Positions 44,686 through 54,663 of a stretch of DNA of 64,000 nucleotides are shown piece by piece. Positions within the stretch are counted from its first letter, which is position 1, and each line of letters opens with the position of its first letter. The position numbers and the translations under genes are program-made. Origin of the DNA: Ideonella benzenivorans (GTDB lineage: Bacteria > Pseudomonadota > Gammaproteobacteria > Burkholderiales > Burkholderiaceae_C); NCBI RefSeq assembly GCF_020387415.1, contig NZ_JAGWCB010000010.1, forward strand, positions 1 through 64,000. The letters run 5' to 3'. The notes beneath the pieces are model-generated. The model was not told where the DNA came from and searched no databases. It was given only the letters and a program-made list of their open reading frames with translations.

Positions 44686-45149
44686 TCGCGGTGGTAGGGA
44701 TGGCCGTTGCGCAGCGACCAGGCCCGGTAGAGCGCCTCGGCCAGCAGCACGCGCACGAAGGCGTGCGGCAGGGTCAGGTCCGACAGGCGCAGGCTCTCAT
44801 CAGCCGTGCCCTTGAGCTGGGCATCCAGCCCGTCGGGGCCGCCGATCAGGAACACCACATCGCGCCCATCCCCCAGCCAGAACTCGAAACGCTGCGCCAG
44901 CTGGGCGGTGGTCAGGCGGGTGCCATGCTCGTCCAGCAGCACGCGGCGCACGCCTTTGGGGCAGGCTGCCTCCAGGCGATGCGCCTCGGCCGCCATCAGC
45001 TGTTCGGTGCTCTTGCCGCCGCGCGGCTCGGCCTTGACCGCCTTCAGCGTCAGACGCATCTCGGGCGGGAAGCGCTTGGCGAAGTCGTCGTAGGCCGCGT
45101 CAGCCCAGGCCGGCTGGCGCTGGCCGACCGCGGCGATGATCAACTGCAT
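44682..45149 (-). CDS. rlmH: 23S rRNA (pseudouridine1915-N3)-methyltransferase
   Basis: RlmH methylates pseudouridine 1915 in helix 69 of 23S rRNA. The 155-aa SPOUT-fold product begins [15 protein letters not shown] and has [27 protein letters not shown] and the C-terminal [21 protein letters not shown]-type knot. Length is standard. It follows rsfS by about 20 bp and is coupled to maf. Confidence 0.95.
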   Translation of the reverse strand: MQLIIAAVGQRQPAWADAAYDDFAKRFPPEMRLTLKAVKAEPRGGKSTEQLMAAEAHRLEAACPKGVRRVLLDEHGTRLTTAQLAQRFEFWLGDGRDVVFLIGGPDGLDAQLKGTADESLRLSDLTLPHAFVRVLLAEALYRAWSLRNGHPYHRE

Positions 45150-45169
45150 GGCTCAGGCCGGACAGTGCG

Positions 45170-45898
45170 TCAGGCAGACCGCTTGGGGGCCGCCTTCTTG
45201 GCTGGAGCCGCCTTCTTCGTCGAGGACGCCTTCTTGGCGGGCTTGCCCACCACGATGGTCTGGACCGGCTTGGCCTCCACGGCCCGACGGGTGGTGCCGC
45301 TGCTGCGCGTCACCGCCTTCTTGGCCGGCGCCTTGGCCACTGCGCCCTTCGCGGCCGCCTTCTTGGCGGGCGCGGCCTTCTTGGCGGCGCTCGCGGTTCC
45401 GCTGCTGACCTTGCGCGCGGCGGTCGGCTTGGCGGCTACCGTCTTCGGCTCGGTGGCGGCCTTGGCCTTCTTCGCGGCCGGCTTCTTGGCGGGCTTGGCC
45501 GGTGCTTCGTCCTCGTCTTCGGGCTCGGAGGCCTTGACCAGACGGGTCTGGCCGTCGCTGAGCTTCAGCTTGACCGGCTTGCCGCCCCAGATTTCCTCGA
45601 GGCGGTAGTAGTCGCGGATGGCCGGCTGCATGATGTGGGCCACCGCCGCCCCGCAGTCGACGATGATCCACTCACCGTTGTCCTCGCCTTCGGTGCGCAG
45701 CACCGGCAGGCCGGCGGCCTTGACCGACTCGCGCACGCTGGAGGCCAGCGCCTTGGTCTGGCGGTTGCTGGTGCCCGAGGCCACGATCACGCGCTCGAAC
45801 AGCGGCGACAGATGCTCGGTGTTGAAGACCAGGATGTCCTGAGCCTTCACGTCCTCCAGGCCATCGACGATGGCGCGTTGCAGTTTTCGAATGTCCAT
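45170..45898 (-). CDS. rsfS: Ribosomal silencing factor RsfS with long Lys/Ala-rich C-terminal tail
   Basis: RsfS binds L14 and blocks subunit joining under nutrient stress. Residues 1-122 form the normal domain: VDGLEDVKAQDILVFNTEHL, FERVIVASGTSNRQTKALA, and WIIVDCGAAVAHIM. Residues from about 123 to 242 are an acidic EPEDEDE hinge followed by about 110 residues of Ala/Lys/Pro repeats (PAKKA, KKAAPAKKAA) like histone H1 tails. Usual RsfS proteins are 105-130 aa, so this tail nearly doubles the length. It is fused in frame, with no stop. It lies directly downstream of nadD, with no gap. Confidence 0.92.
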   Translation of the reverse strand: MDIRKLQRAIVDGLEDVKAQDILVFNTEHLSPLFERVIVASGTSNRQTKALASSVRESVKAAGLPVLRTEGEDNGEWIIVDCGAAVAHIMQPAIRDYYRLEEIWGGKPVKLKLSDGQTRLVKASEPEDEDEAPAKPAKKPAAKKAKAATEPKTVAAKPTAARKVSSGTASAAKKAAPAKKAAAKGAVAKAPAKKAVTRSSGTTRRAVEAKPVQTIVVGKPAKKASSTKKAAPAKKAAPKRSA

Positions 45899-46501
45899 TC
45901 AGTGGCCGGGCGCGGCCCGGTAGAGGCTGTGTTGATCAATATAGCGTGCCACCGCTTCCCCCACCAGGGGTGCAATCGGCAGGCCTCGCGCCACCCGGGC
46001 ACGGATGTCGGTGGCGTTGATGTCGTGCCGTGGCAGGGGCAGCACGACACAACGGTGGGGCACCCCGGCCAGGGCTGGCGGCACCTGGACGGTCTGCCCC
46101 TCGCGGGCCGCCACGGCCAGCGTCACCGCGGCCAGCAGTTCCCGCCAGCCATGCCAGGTGGCAAAGCGCGCGTACTGGTCTTGCCCGATGACCAGGAACC
46201 AATCGGTGCCCGGCTGCTCGGCGGTCAGTTCGCGCACGGTGTCCAGCGTGTAGCTGGGCCCCTGGCGGGAAAGTTCGCGATTGTCCACCACAAACCGCCC
46301 CTCTCCGGCGATCAGGGTCTGCACCATCGCCAGGCGGTGTTCGGGCGAAGCCAGTTCGCCCGCGGGCTTTTGCCAGGGCTGCCCCGCCGGCAACCAGCGC
46401 AATTCGTCCAGCGCCAGCGTCTCGCAAGCCTGCAGGGCCAGCGCGCGGTGCGCCTGGTGGGGTGGGTTGAAACTGCCGCCGAAGAGCCCGACGCGCCGCA
46501 T
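45899..46501 (-). CDS. nadD: Nicotinate-nucleotide adenylyltransferase
   Basis: NadD adenylates nicotinate mononucleotide in NAD synthesis. The 200-aa product has the opening MRRVGLFGGSFNPPHQAHRA (GGSFNP with the H-x-x-H), WLPAGQPWQ, and WFLVIGQDQYARFATW, and ends in a C-terminal ISATDIR-like segment (INATDIRARVARGLP). It abuts rsfS, the usual order in proteobacteria. Confidence 0.95.
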   Translation of the reverse strand: MRRVGLFGGSFNPPHQAHRALALQACETLALDELRWLPAGQPWQKPAGELASPEHRLAMVQTLIAGEGRFVVDNRELSRQGPSYTLDTVRELTAEQPGTDWFLVIGQDQYARFATWHGWRELLAAVTLAVAAREGQTVQVPPALAGVPHRCVVLPLPRHDINATDIRARVARGLPIAPLVGEAVARYIDQHSLYRAAPGH

Positions 46502-46512
46502 GTGCTGGTGGC

Positions 46513-47433
46513 TCAGGCGCCCTCCGCCGCCCAGTCGCGCGGGCGCAGGAAGTCGCTGTAGAGCTGGGCCTCTGGCGTGCCGGCCTCTGGGTGCCAGTCA
46601 TAGCGCCAGTTCGCCACCGGCGGCATCGACATCAGGATCGCCTCGGTGCGGCCACCGGATTGCAGGCCGAACAGCGTGCCGCGGTCGTGCACCAGGTTGA
46701 ACTCGACATAGCGCCCCCGCCGATAGGCCTGGAACTCACGCTCGCGCTCGCCATACGGCATGTCACGCCGGCGCTCCACAATGGGCAGGTAAGCCTGCAG
46801 GAAGGCATCGCCCACGGCCCGGGTCAGCGCGAAGCTGTGCTCGAAGCCTTCCTCGTTGAAGTCGTCGTAGAAGATGCCGCCCACGCCGCGCGGTTCGTTG
46901 CGGTGCTTCAGGAAGAAGTACTCGTCGCACCAAGTCTTGAAACGCGGGTACAGGTCGGCGCCGAAGGGGGCCAGCGCGTCACGGCAGGTGCGGTGGAAGT
47001 GCACCGCATCCTCCTCGAAACCGTAGTAAGGCGTCAGGTCCATGCCGCCGCCAAACCACACGACCGGGTCGCGGCCCGAGGGCAGCGCGGCAAAGACGCG
47101 CACATTCATGTGCACCGTCGGCACATAGGGGTTGCGCGGGTGGAACACCAGCGACACCCCCATGGCCTCGAAGGACGCCCCGGCCAGCTCCGGGCGATGC
47201 CCTGTGGCCGAGGGCGGCAGCGAACGGCCGTGGACGTGGCTGAAATTGCAGCCGCCCCGCTCCAGCAGGTCACCGCCCTCCAGCACCCGGGTCAGGCCGT
47301 CGCCTTCCAGCCGCTCGCCCGGTTCGCGTCGCCAGGCCACGGCCTGGAACGGCCGTCCATCGAGCCCGCCGATGGTGCTGACGATGTTGTCCTGCAGTTC
47401 AAAGAAATAGGCTCTGAGCGCCTCGCTGTCCAT
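46513..47433 (-). CDS. hemF: Oxygen-dependent coproporphyrinogen III oxidase
   Basis: HemF decarboxylates coproporphyrinogen III to protoporphyrinogen IX using O2. The 306-aa product has [48 protein letters not shown] and [20 protein letters not shown], the family signatures. An aerobic growth mode is implied. It follows a terminator after purD and is 11 bp before nadD. Confidence 0.96.
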   Translation of the reverse strand: MDSEALRAYFFELQDNIVSTIGGLDGRPFQAVAWRREPGERLEGDGLTRVLEGGDLLERGGCNFSHVHGRSLPPSATGHRPELAGASFEAMGVSLVFHPRNPYVPTVHMNVRVFAALPSGRDPVVWFGGGMDLTPYYGFEEDAVHFHRTCRDALAPFGADLYPRFKTWCDEYFFLKHRNEPRGVGGIFYDDFNEEGFEHSFALTRAVGDAFLQAYLPIVERRRDMPYGEREREFQAYRRGRYVEFNLVHDRGTLFGLQSGGRTEAILMSMPPVANWRYDWHPEAGTPEAQLYSDFLRPRDWAAEGA

Positions 47434-47448
47434 GGGAACCTCTAAAGG

Positions 47449-47480
47449 AAAAAGCCCGGCGGCTGGACACCACCGGGCTT
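47449..47480 (-). terminator. Rho-independent terminator of purD
   Basis: AAGCCCGG and CCGGGCTT form an 8-bp stem with a 13-nt loop. On the minus strand it lies 10 nt past the purD stop and is followed by TTTTTCCTTT. Confidence 0.82.
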
Positions 47481-47490
47481 GGAGCCGGTC

Positions 47491-48780
47491 TCAGCGCTTG
47501 ATCGCGCGGTGACCGATGTCGGTGCGCCACTGGGCGCCGTCGAAATGAACCTGTCGCAACACCTCGTAGGCCCGCTGCTGCGCCGTGCGGGCGGAGTCGC
47601 CCAGCGCGGTGACGCACAGCACGCGGCCACCACTGGTCAGGACCTGACCGTCCTTCTGCACCGTGCCGGCGTGGAAGACCATGCTGTCGGCCGTGCCCAT
47701 CGGATCGGCCGGCAGGCCGGTGATGACATCGCCCTTGCGCGGGCTGGCCGGATAGCCGGCGGCGGCCATCACCACGCCCAGCGCGAAGCGGCGGTCCCAG
47801 TTCAGTTCCACCGTGTCGAGCGTGCCGTCGGTGGCGTGCAGCAGCACCTCCACCAGGTCGCTCTTCAGGCGCATCATGATCGGCTGGGTCTCCGGGTCGC
47901 CCATGCGGGTGTTGAACTCCAGCGTCTTGGGCCGCCCCTCGGCGTCGATCATCAGCCCGGCATACAGGAAGCCGGTGAACGGGATCCCATCCTTGGCCAT
48001 GCCGTTGATCGTCGGCAGGATGATCTCGTGCATCGCGCGGGCATGCACATTGGGCGTGACGACCGGCGCGGGCGAGTAGGCGCCCATGCCGCCGGTGTTG
48101 GGGCCGGTGTCGCCATCGCCGATGCGCTTGTGGTCCTGGCTGGTGGCCAGCGGCAGCACGTTCTTGCCATCGCACAGCACGATGAAGCTGGCCTCCTCGC
48201 CCTGCAGGAATTCCTCGATCACCACGCGGGCGCCGCCGGCGTTGTGCACCACGCCCAGGGTGTTGTCCTCCAGCATGAAGCGCACGGCTTCATGGGCTTC
48301 GTCGAGCGTCATCGCCACGACCACGCCCTTGCCGGCGGCCAGGCCATCGGCCTTGATCACGATGGGGGCGCCCAGCCGGTCGATGTAGGCATGGGCCGCG
48401 GCCGGGTCGGAGAAGGTCTCGTAGGCGGCCGTCGGGATGGCGTGCCGCTTCATGAAGTCCTTGGCGAAGGCCTTGGACGATTCCAGCTGGGCGGCCGCCT
48501 GCGTCGGGCCGAAGATGCGCAGGCCGCGGGCGCGGAAGATGTCCACCACGCCTTGCGACAGCGGGGCCTCGGGGCCCACCACCGTCAGCCCGACCTTCTC
48601 GGCCATGGCGAAATCCGCCAGGGCCGTCGGGTCGGTGATGGCAACATTGGTCAGGCGCTTGTCCAGCGCCGTGCCGCCATTGCCCGGCGCCACGAAGACG
48701 CGCTGCACACGCTCGCTCTGGGCCAGCTTCCAGGCCAGGGCATGCTCACGGCCGCCATTGCCGATGACAAGGATGTTCAT
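47491..48780 (-). CDS. purD: Phosphoribosylamine-glycine ligase
   Basis: PurD makes GAR from phosphoribosylamine and glycine, step two of purine synthesis. The 429-aa ATP-grasp protein has the opening NILVIGNGGREHALAWKLA, VVGPEAPLSQGVVD, ATP-binding IVIKADGLAAGKGVVVA, and the metal-binding NTRMGDPETQ. It follows yebC by 3 bp and ends at a terminator, so yebC-purD is a two-gene unit. Confidence 0.96.
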   Translation of the reverse strand: MNILVIGNGGREHALAWKLAQSERVQRVFVAPGNGGTALDKRLTNVAITDPTALADFAMAEKVGLTVVGPEAPLSQGVVDIFRARGLRIFGPTQAAAQLESSKAFAKDFMKRHAIPTAAYETFSDPAAAHAYIDRLGAPIVIKADGLAAGKGVVVAMTLDEAHEAVRFMLEDNTLGVVHNAGGARVVIEEFLQGEEASFIVLCDGKNVLPLATSQDHKRIGDGDTGPNTGGMGAYSPAPVVTPNVHARAMHEIILPTINGMAKDGIPFTGFLYAGLMIDAEGRPKTLEFNTRMGDPETQPIMMRLKSDLVEVLLHATDGTLDTVELNWDRRFALGVVMAAAGYPASPRKGDVITGLPADPMGTADSMVFHAGTVQKDGQVLTSGGRVLCVTALGDSARTAQQRAYEVLRQVHFDGAQWRTDIGHRAIKR

Positions 48781-48783
48781 GGA

Positions 48784-49506
48784 TCAGCCCAGCTCGGCGT
48801 TGTGATAGACCTCTTGCACGTCGTCGAGGTCCTCGATCGCGTCCAGCAGCTTCTGCATGCGCTCGGCATCCTCGCCGCTCAGTTCGATGGTGTTCTCGGC
48901 ACGCATCGTCACCTCGGCCACCTCGGCGTTCAGGCCGGCGGCCTCCAGCGCGTTCTTCACGGCCTCGAAGTCGCCCGGCGCGGTCAGCACCTCGATGGCG
49001 CCCTCGTCGTCGGTGATCACGTCCTCGGCGCCGGCTTCCAGCGCCACCTCCATGACCTTGTCCTCCGAGGTGCCGGGGGCGAAGATCAGCTGGCCGCAGT
49101 GCTTGAACTGGAAGGCCACCGAGCCCTCGGTGCCCAGGTTGCCGCCGTTCTTGCTGAAGGCGTGGCGCACCTCGGCCACGGTGCGCACCCGGTTGTCGGT
49201 CATGCAGTCGACGATGATGGCCGCGCCGCCGATGCCGTAGCCTTCGTAGCGGATTTCCTCATAGGTCACGCCATCGAGGTTGCCGGTGGCCTTGTCGATA
49301 TTGCGCTTGACCGTGTCGGCCGGCATGTTGGCCGCCTTGGCCTTGTCCACTGCCAGACGCAGGCGGGGGTTGGCGTTGATGTCACCGCCACCCTGGCGTG
49401 CCGCCACCATGATTTCGCGGATCACCCGCGTCCAGACCTTGCCCCGCTTTTCGTCCTGACGGCCCTTGCGGTGTTGGATATTGGCCCATTTCGAGTGCCC
49501 AGCCAT
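48784..49506 (-). CDS. YebC/PmpR-family protein
   Basis: YebC-family proteins were described as transcriptional regulators; recent studies on family members also support a translation-factor role at polyproline stretches. The 240-aa product begins [20 protein letters not shown] and has [38 protein letters not shown], and an acidic C-terminal region, the standard three-domain layout. It is divergent from the HerA-like ATPase gene across about 130 bp. Confidence 0.94.
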   Translation of the reverse strand: MAGHSKWANIQHRKGRQDEKRGKVWTRVIREIMVAARQGGGDINANPRLRLAVDKAKAANMPADTVKRNIDKATGNLDGVTYEEIRYEGYGIGGAAIIVDCMTDNRVRTVAEVRHAFSKNGGNLGTEGSVAFQFKHCGQLIFAPGTSEDKVMEVALEAGAEDVITDDEGAIEVLTAPGDFEAVKNALEAAGLNAEVAEVTMRAENTIELSGEDAERMQKLLDAIEDLDDVQEVYHNAELG

Positions 49507-49637
49507 GGCAGATTTCTCCTGCTCCGGTACGGTCGCCGGAGTCTTGGGGTTTCTTGGATAGACTGCGATTTTACGTTGGGGCGCTGCGCCCGCCTGCCGG
49601 GCTGGCCCTTCCCCATCGCGTTTTCCCGGAGGATTTC

Positions 49638-51236
<1,599 letters not shown>

Positions 51237-51239
51237 GGA

Positions 51240-51956
51240 ATGCAGCGCCTCCAGCGTGACAGGGTCGGGATCACGGATGGCCCGGCATCCCCTCCCACCG
51301 GCTCACTGCCCCAGCATCTGTGGTCGAGGGCACGACCGCTGTTCTGGTTCAAGACCGTGGGCATCTCCAGCTTCACGGCGCTGTTCTTCGTGGCCTACCT
51401 CCACCTGCTCAAGCACCCCAGCGGGCCGGTCACGACGATGCCGCAGATCTGGCTGGACGGACGAATCCCCTTTTCGCCGCTCGCGCTGCCGGTGTACCTG
51501 TCGCTCTGGGTGTATCTCTCGATCCCCCCCACCCTGATGACCCGACGCAGCGAGATTGTCGGTTTCGGCTGGCGCATCGCCCTCGTCTGCCTGATTGGGC
51601 TGCTGGTGTTCTGGTTCTGGCCCAATGCCGTCCCCCCGGCTCACGTCGACTGGGCCCGCTATCCCGGCATGGGTTTTCTCAAAGGCGTGGATGCCGCCGG
51701 CAATGCCTGCCCCTCGCTGCATGTGGCCACGGCCGTGTTTGCCGCCTTCTGGATCCATCACCAGCTGCCCACCTTGGGGCTGGGGCGGCGGACCCGCTGG
51801 GGCAACGGCCTGTGGTGCCTGGCCATCTGCTATTCCACCGTGGCCACCCGTCAACATGTGGTGGTGGACGTGCTGGCCGGCGGCCTGCTGGGGCTGGGCG
51901 TGGCTTGGCTGACCCATCCCGTCACCAGCCCCCACCGAACGCACCGGCATGCCTGA
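51240..51956 (+). CDS. PAP2-superfamily membrane phosphatase-like protein
   Basis: The 238-aa protein has about six membrane helices and two parts of the PAP2 active site: ACPSLHVATA (motif 2, His) and STVATRQHVVVDVLAG (motif 3, His and Asp). The classical first motif KxxxxxxRP is not evident, as in the PAP2-C/inositol phosphorylceramide synthase-like branch. It may act on lipid phosphates. It starts 3 bp after the preceding stop with a weak ribosome-binding site and ends 78 bp before the acyl carrier protein, so it may or may not belong to the polyene cluster. Confidence 0.75.
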   Translation: MQRLQRDRVGITDGPASPPTGSLPQHLWSRARPLFWFKTVGISSFTALFFVAYLHLLKHPSGPVTTMPQIWLDGRIPFSPLALPVYLSLWVYLSIPPTLMTRRSEIVGFGWRIALVCLIGLLVFWFWPNAVPPAHVDWARYPGMGFLKGVDAAGNACPSLHVATAVFAAFWIHHQLPTLGLGRRTRWGNGLWCLAICYSTVATRQHVVVDVLAGGLLGLGVAWLTHPVTSPHRTHRHA

Positions 51957-51981
51957 GCTGCGTTGCCTGGAGGCGCTCGGC

Positions 51982-52008
51982 TACAATCTGACATAAAGCC
52001 TTGTCAGA
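51982..52008 (+). promoter_or_regulatory. Candidate promoter -10 and inverted repeat ahead of the polyene cluster
   Basis: TACAAT (51982-51987) is a good -10 element, with a weak -35 (TGCGTT) 17 bp upstream. It runs into a perfect inverted repeat, TCTGACA-N8-TGTCAGA (51987-52008), 27 nt before the acyl carrier protein start. An operator overlapping a transcription start is suggested; a leader hairpin is the alternative. Confidence 0.45.
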
Positions 52009-52034
52009 ACTGATAATTTCCGTCCCCGAGTACC

Positions 52035-52325
52035 ATGACCCTGCCCGACGAGCAAGCCGACACGATTCAGCCGGCGCTGGAAACCGAACTTGCACAGATG
52101 CTCGTGACCGAGCTGGGCCTGGAAGTGAGCGCCCAGGACATCGACCCCACCCAGCCGCTGTACGGTGACGGCCTGGGGCTGGACTCCATCGACATCCTGG
52201 AGGTGGCCCTGCTGATCGGCAAGAAGTACGGCGTTCAGATGAAGGCCGACAACGCCGACAACTTCCGCATCTTTGGCTCTCTTCGCAGTCTGGCCCAGTA
52301 CGTCGGACAGCATCGCCCTCAATGA
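52035..52325 (+). CDS. Acyl carrier protein of the aryl-polyene-type cluster
   Basis: The 96-aa four-helix carrier has the phosphopantetheine site GLGLDSIDILEV with the modified Ser51, and the family helix order (ELAQMLVTELG, ILEVALLIGKKYG). It should carry the starter or growing polyene chain. It corresponds to ApeE/ApeF of the E. coli aryl polyene cluster by position and size. It overlaps the next gene by ATGA. Confidence 0.9.
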   Translation: MTLPDEQADTIQPALETELAQMLVTELGLEVSAQDIDPTQPLYGDGLGLDSIDILEVALLIGKKYGVQMKADNADNFRIFGSLRSLAQYVGQHRPQ

Positions 52326-52978
52326 TTCCCCTGCCGCCCTTGGCCAAGCGGCTGGCCGCCGCGGCCTTGGCGGCGCTGTACCTGGTGCTGAGCTTTCTGG
52401 CCGGTGCCTCGGATCACCCTCCCTTGCTCGCCGTGGTGGTCAGCCTGGCCCCCATGGCCTTCATGGCGCTGGTCTTCGCCTGGCACCAGTCCGGCTGGAG
52501 GCGCAGTGTGCTGCTGACGCTGTGGGGGCTGCTGGTGGTCGGCGTGGGGCTCCAGCTCAGCGCCCTGAGCCGCCATGTGGCCACCGTGTTCTTCCTGCAG
52601 CACGTCGGGGCCATGGGGTTCCTGGGCCTGATGTTTGGCCACACGCTGGGACAGGGCCATGACCGGGCCCTGTGCTCTCGCATCGCTGCATTCATCACCC
52701 CGGAGCCCCTGGACGCCCGCTACCTGCGCTACACCTGGCAGGTGACCTGTGCCTGGACGACGTTCTTCGCGCTCATGTTCGGCCTGTCGACGGCGTTGTT
52801 CCTGAGTGGCCGCCTCTGGTGGTGGTCCCTGCTGGCCAATGTCCTCACGCCGGCACTGGTGGGGAGCCTGTTCGTCGCCGAGTACCTGGTGCGCCTGCGG
52901 GTGCTGCCTGATCGCCCCCACATGGATGTGCGCCAGACCATCCAGGCCTACCAGCGCTTCCGCCAGGCCCAACGCTGA
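52322..52978 (+). CDS. COG4648-family membrane protein (ApeG-like)
   Basis: The 218-aa product has about six hydrophobic helices, starting at LAAAALAALYLVLSFLAG, and a C-terminal helix ending in RQTIQAYQRFRQAQR. In the E. coli aryl polyene cluster a COG4648 protein of unknown role sits right between the acyl carrier proteins and the aryl ligase, as here. No catalytic motif is obvious. Translation is coupled to the carrier protein gene. Confidence 0.78.
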   Translation: MIPLPPLAKRLAAAALAALYLVLSFLAGASDHPPLLAVVVSLAPMAFMALVFAWHQSGWRRSVLLTLWGLLVVGVGLQLSALSRHVATVFFLQHVGAMGFLGLMFGHTLGQGHDRALCSRIAAFITPEPLDARYLRYTWQVTCAWTTFFALMFGLSTALFLSGRLWWWSLLANVLTPALVGSLFVAEYLVRLRVLPDRPHMDVRQTIQAYQRFRQAQR

Positions 52979-52991
52979 ATTGCGCCCCGTC

Positions 52992-54350
52992 ATGCCCGCC
53001 CATCTGCCCCTGCTTGCGGCTCAGCCCGCGGACGCGATCGTCGCTTGGCGACGCTCGGCCCCCGTGACCCGCCAAGACTTCCTGAACCAGGTCCGGCAAC
53101 TGGCCGCCCGATTGCCGGAGGTGCCCGAGGTCGTCAACCTCTGCCAGGACCGCTACGGGTTCAGCGTGAGCTTTCTGGCCTGCGTGGCACGCGGCATTCG
53201 GAGTCTGTTGCCGCACTCGCTGGCCCCGGAGTCCCTGGCCGGTGTGTGGAGCCAGGCCCCCCAGGCCCCTGCGCTGTGGGACACCCCGCCTGCCGACCTG
53301 AGCCACTGCCCCGCCTCGGTCATCGCCATCCACGCACTGTTGGACCTGCCGGCGCTGCCCCTGCCGGATGAGGAGGTCATGGTCCCGGCCGAGCAGGTGG
53401 TCGCACGGGTCTTCACCTCAGGCTCCACGGGCCACCCCCAGTCCCATGACAAGCAGTGGGGGCACCTGGCGGCCAGCGTGCAGGCCGCCTCCAGCCGGTT
53501 GTGGCAGCAGGCCGGTGGCCCTTGCAGCGTGATCGGCACGGTCAGTTTCCGGCACATGTACGGGCTGGAGTCCACGGTGCTGCTGCCCCTGCGGGGCGCG
53601 GGCGTGCTGACGGACGAACTGCCCTTCTTTCCGGCGGACATTGCCGCCGCGTTGACGCGCGCGCCGGGCCGCCGCCTGCTCGTCACCACGCCCTTTCACC
53701 TGCGCAAGCTGCTCGAAGCCGAACAGCCCGCCCCCCAGGTCGATCTGCTGCTGTCGGCGACGGCCCCATTGGGCCGTGCGCTGGCCGAACGGGCCGAGGC
53801 CCAGTTGCACGCGCCGCTGCTGGAGATCTACGGGGCCACCGAGATGGGCCAGGTGGCCACGCGCCGCACCACCCAGGGCCCGCGCTGGCAACTGCTGGCA
53901 GGCTGTGAACTGCGCCAGGACGAACGGGGCGGCCTCACCATGCATGGCACCTCCCAGGCACGCCCCCAGCCGGTCCACGATGTCATCGAGATCACCGGCC
54001 CGGACAGCTTCGAGCTGATCGATCGCCCGGGCAACCTGGTGAACATCGTGGGCAAGCGCACCTCGCTCACCTACCTCAACCAGCTGCTGAACAGCCTGCC
54101 CGGCGTGCAGGATGGGGTGTTCTGCCTGCCGCCCGGCCGGGAGTCGAACGACGATGCCCGGCTCGCGGCGTTCGTGGTGGCACCTGAACTGCAGGCTGCC
54201 GACGTGCTGAACGCCCTGCGAGCGCACCTGGATCCCGTGTTTCTGCCTCGCCCGCTCGTCCTGCTGGATCATCTGCCCCACGACGTGAACGGCAAGATCA
54301 CGTCGGCCGTGGTCCAGACCCTGGTGGCGCAGCACCTGGGAGGCGCCTGA
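52992..54350 (+). CDS. AMP-dependent aryl/acyl ligase (ApeH-like)
   Basis: The 452-aa product is an ANL-superfamily adenylating enzyme. It has the phosphate loop FTSGSTGHPQSHDKQW, the A5-like YGATEMGQV (adenine and Glu), and the C-terminal catalytic-lysine motif PHDVNGKIT. By analogy with ApeH it would activate an aryl acid and load it on the acyl carrier protein. The ATG at 52992 opens the conserved part; longer in-frame starts overlap the previous gene. It is the shortest form of the family. Confidence 0.85.
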   Translation: MPAHLPLLAAQPADAIVAWRRSAPVTRQDFLNQVRQLAARLPEVPEVVNLCQDRYGFSVSFLACVARGIRSLLPHSLAPESLAGVWSQAPQAPALWDTPPADLSHCPASVIAIHALLDLPALPLPDEEVMVPAEQVVARVFTSGSTGHPQSHDKQWGHLAASVQAASSRLWQQAGGPCSVIGTVSFRHMYGLESTVLLPLRGAGVLTDELPFFPADIAAALTRAPGRRLLVTTPFHLRKLLEAEQPAPQVDLLLSATAPLGRALAERAEAQLHAPLLEIYGATEMGQVATRRTTQGPRWQLLAGCELRQDERGGLTMHGTSQARPQPVHDVIEITGPDSFELIDRPGNLVNIVGKRTSLTYLNQLLNSLPGVQDGVFCLPPGRESNDDARLAAFVVAPELQAADVLNALRAHLDPVFLPRPLVLLDHLPHDVNGKITSAVVQTLVAQHLGGA

Positions 54351-54353
54351 GAC

Positions 54354-54659
54354 ATGACCCGGACCGCCCTCAGCATTCCGGCCGATCACCCGGCCTTCGC
54401 GGGCCATTTCCCGACCCACCCCATCGTCCCGGGCGTGGTGCTCCTGGCCCTGGCCCAGCAGGCCCTGGAAGCCCAGTTCGGCGAGGTCTTCGCCGGCCTG
54501 GCTTCGGCCAAGTTCCTGCGCCCGCTGGGTCCGGGCGAAGCGGTCTGGCTCACGTCCACCGCCACCGACACCGGTGTGAGCTTCTCGCTGCATCGGGAAG
54601 ACGGCGAAACGCTGGTGGCCAGTGGCCGCTTCCTGCGCACGCCGCGTGCGGGGGGCTGA
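54354..54659 (+). CDS. Hotdog-fold 3-hydroxyacyl-ACP dehydratase (ApeI-like)
   Basis: The 101-aa FabZ-like protein has the catalytic-type motif AFAGHFPTHPIVPGVVLLALAQ with His18. It is too short for a full dehydratase, in keeping with E. coli ApeI, which works as a heteromer with ApeP. The second hotdog partner here is at 61547. It follows the ligase by 3 bp. Confidence 0.85.
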   Translation: MTRTALSIPADHPAFAGHFPTHPIVPGVVLLALAQQALEAQFGEVFAGLASAKFLRPLGPGEAVWLTSTATDTGVSFSLHREDGETLVASGRFLRTPRAGG

Positions 54660-54663
54660 GCCG

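Noticed and set aside
45170-45530. RsfS Lys/Ala tail as a separate frameshifted gene or repeat insertion
   Set aside because: The tail is in the same frame as the conserved domain, with no internal stop, and has a single acidic hinge, so it is read as part of the protein.
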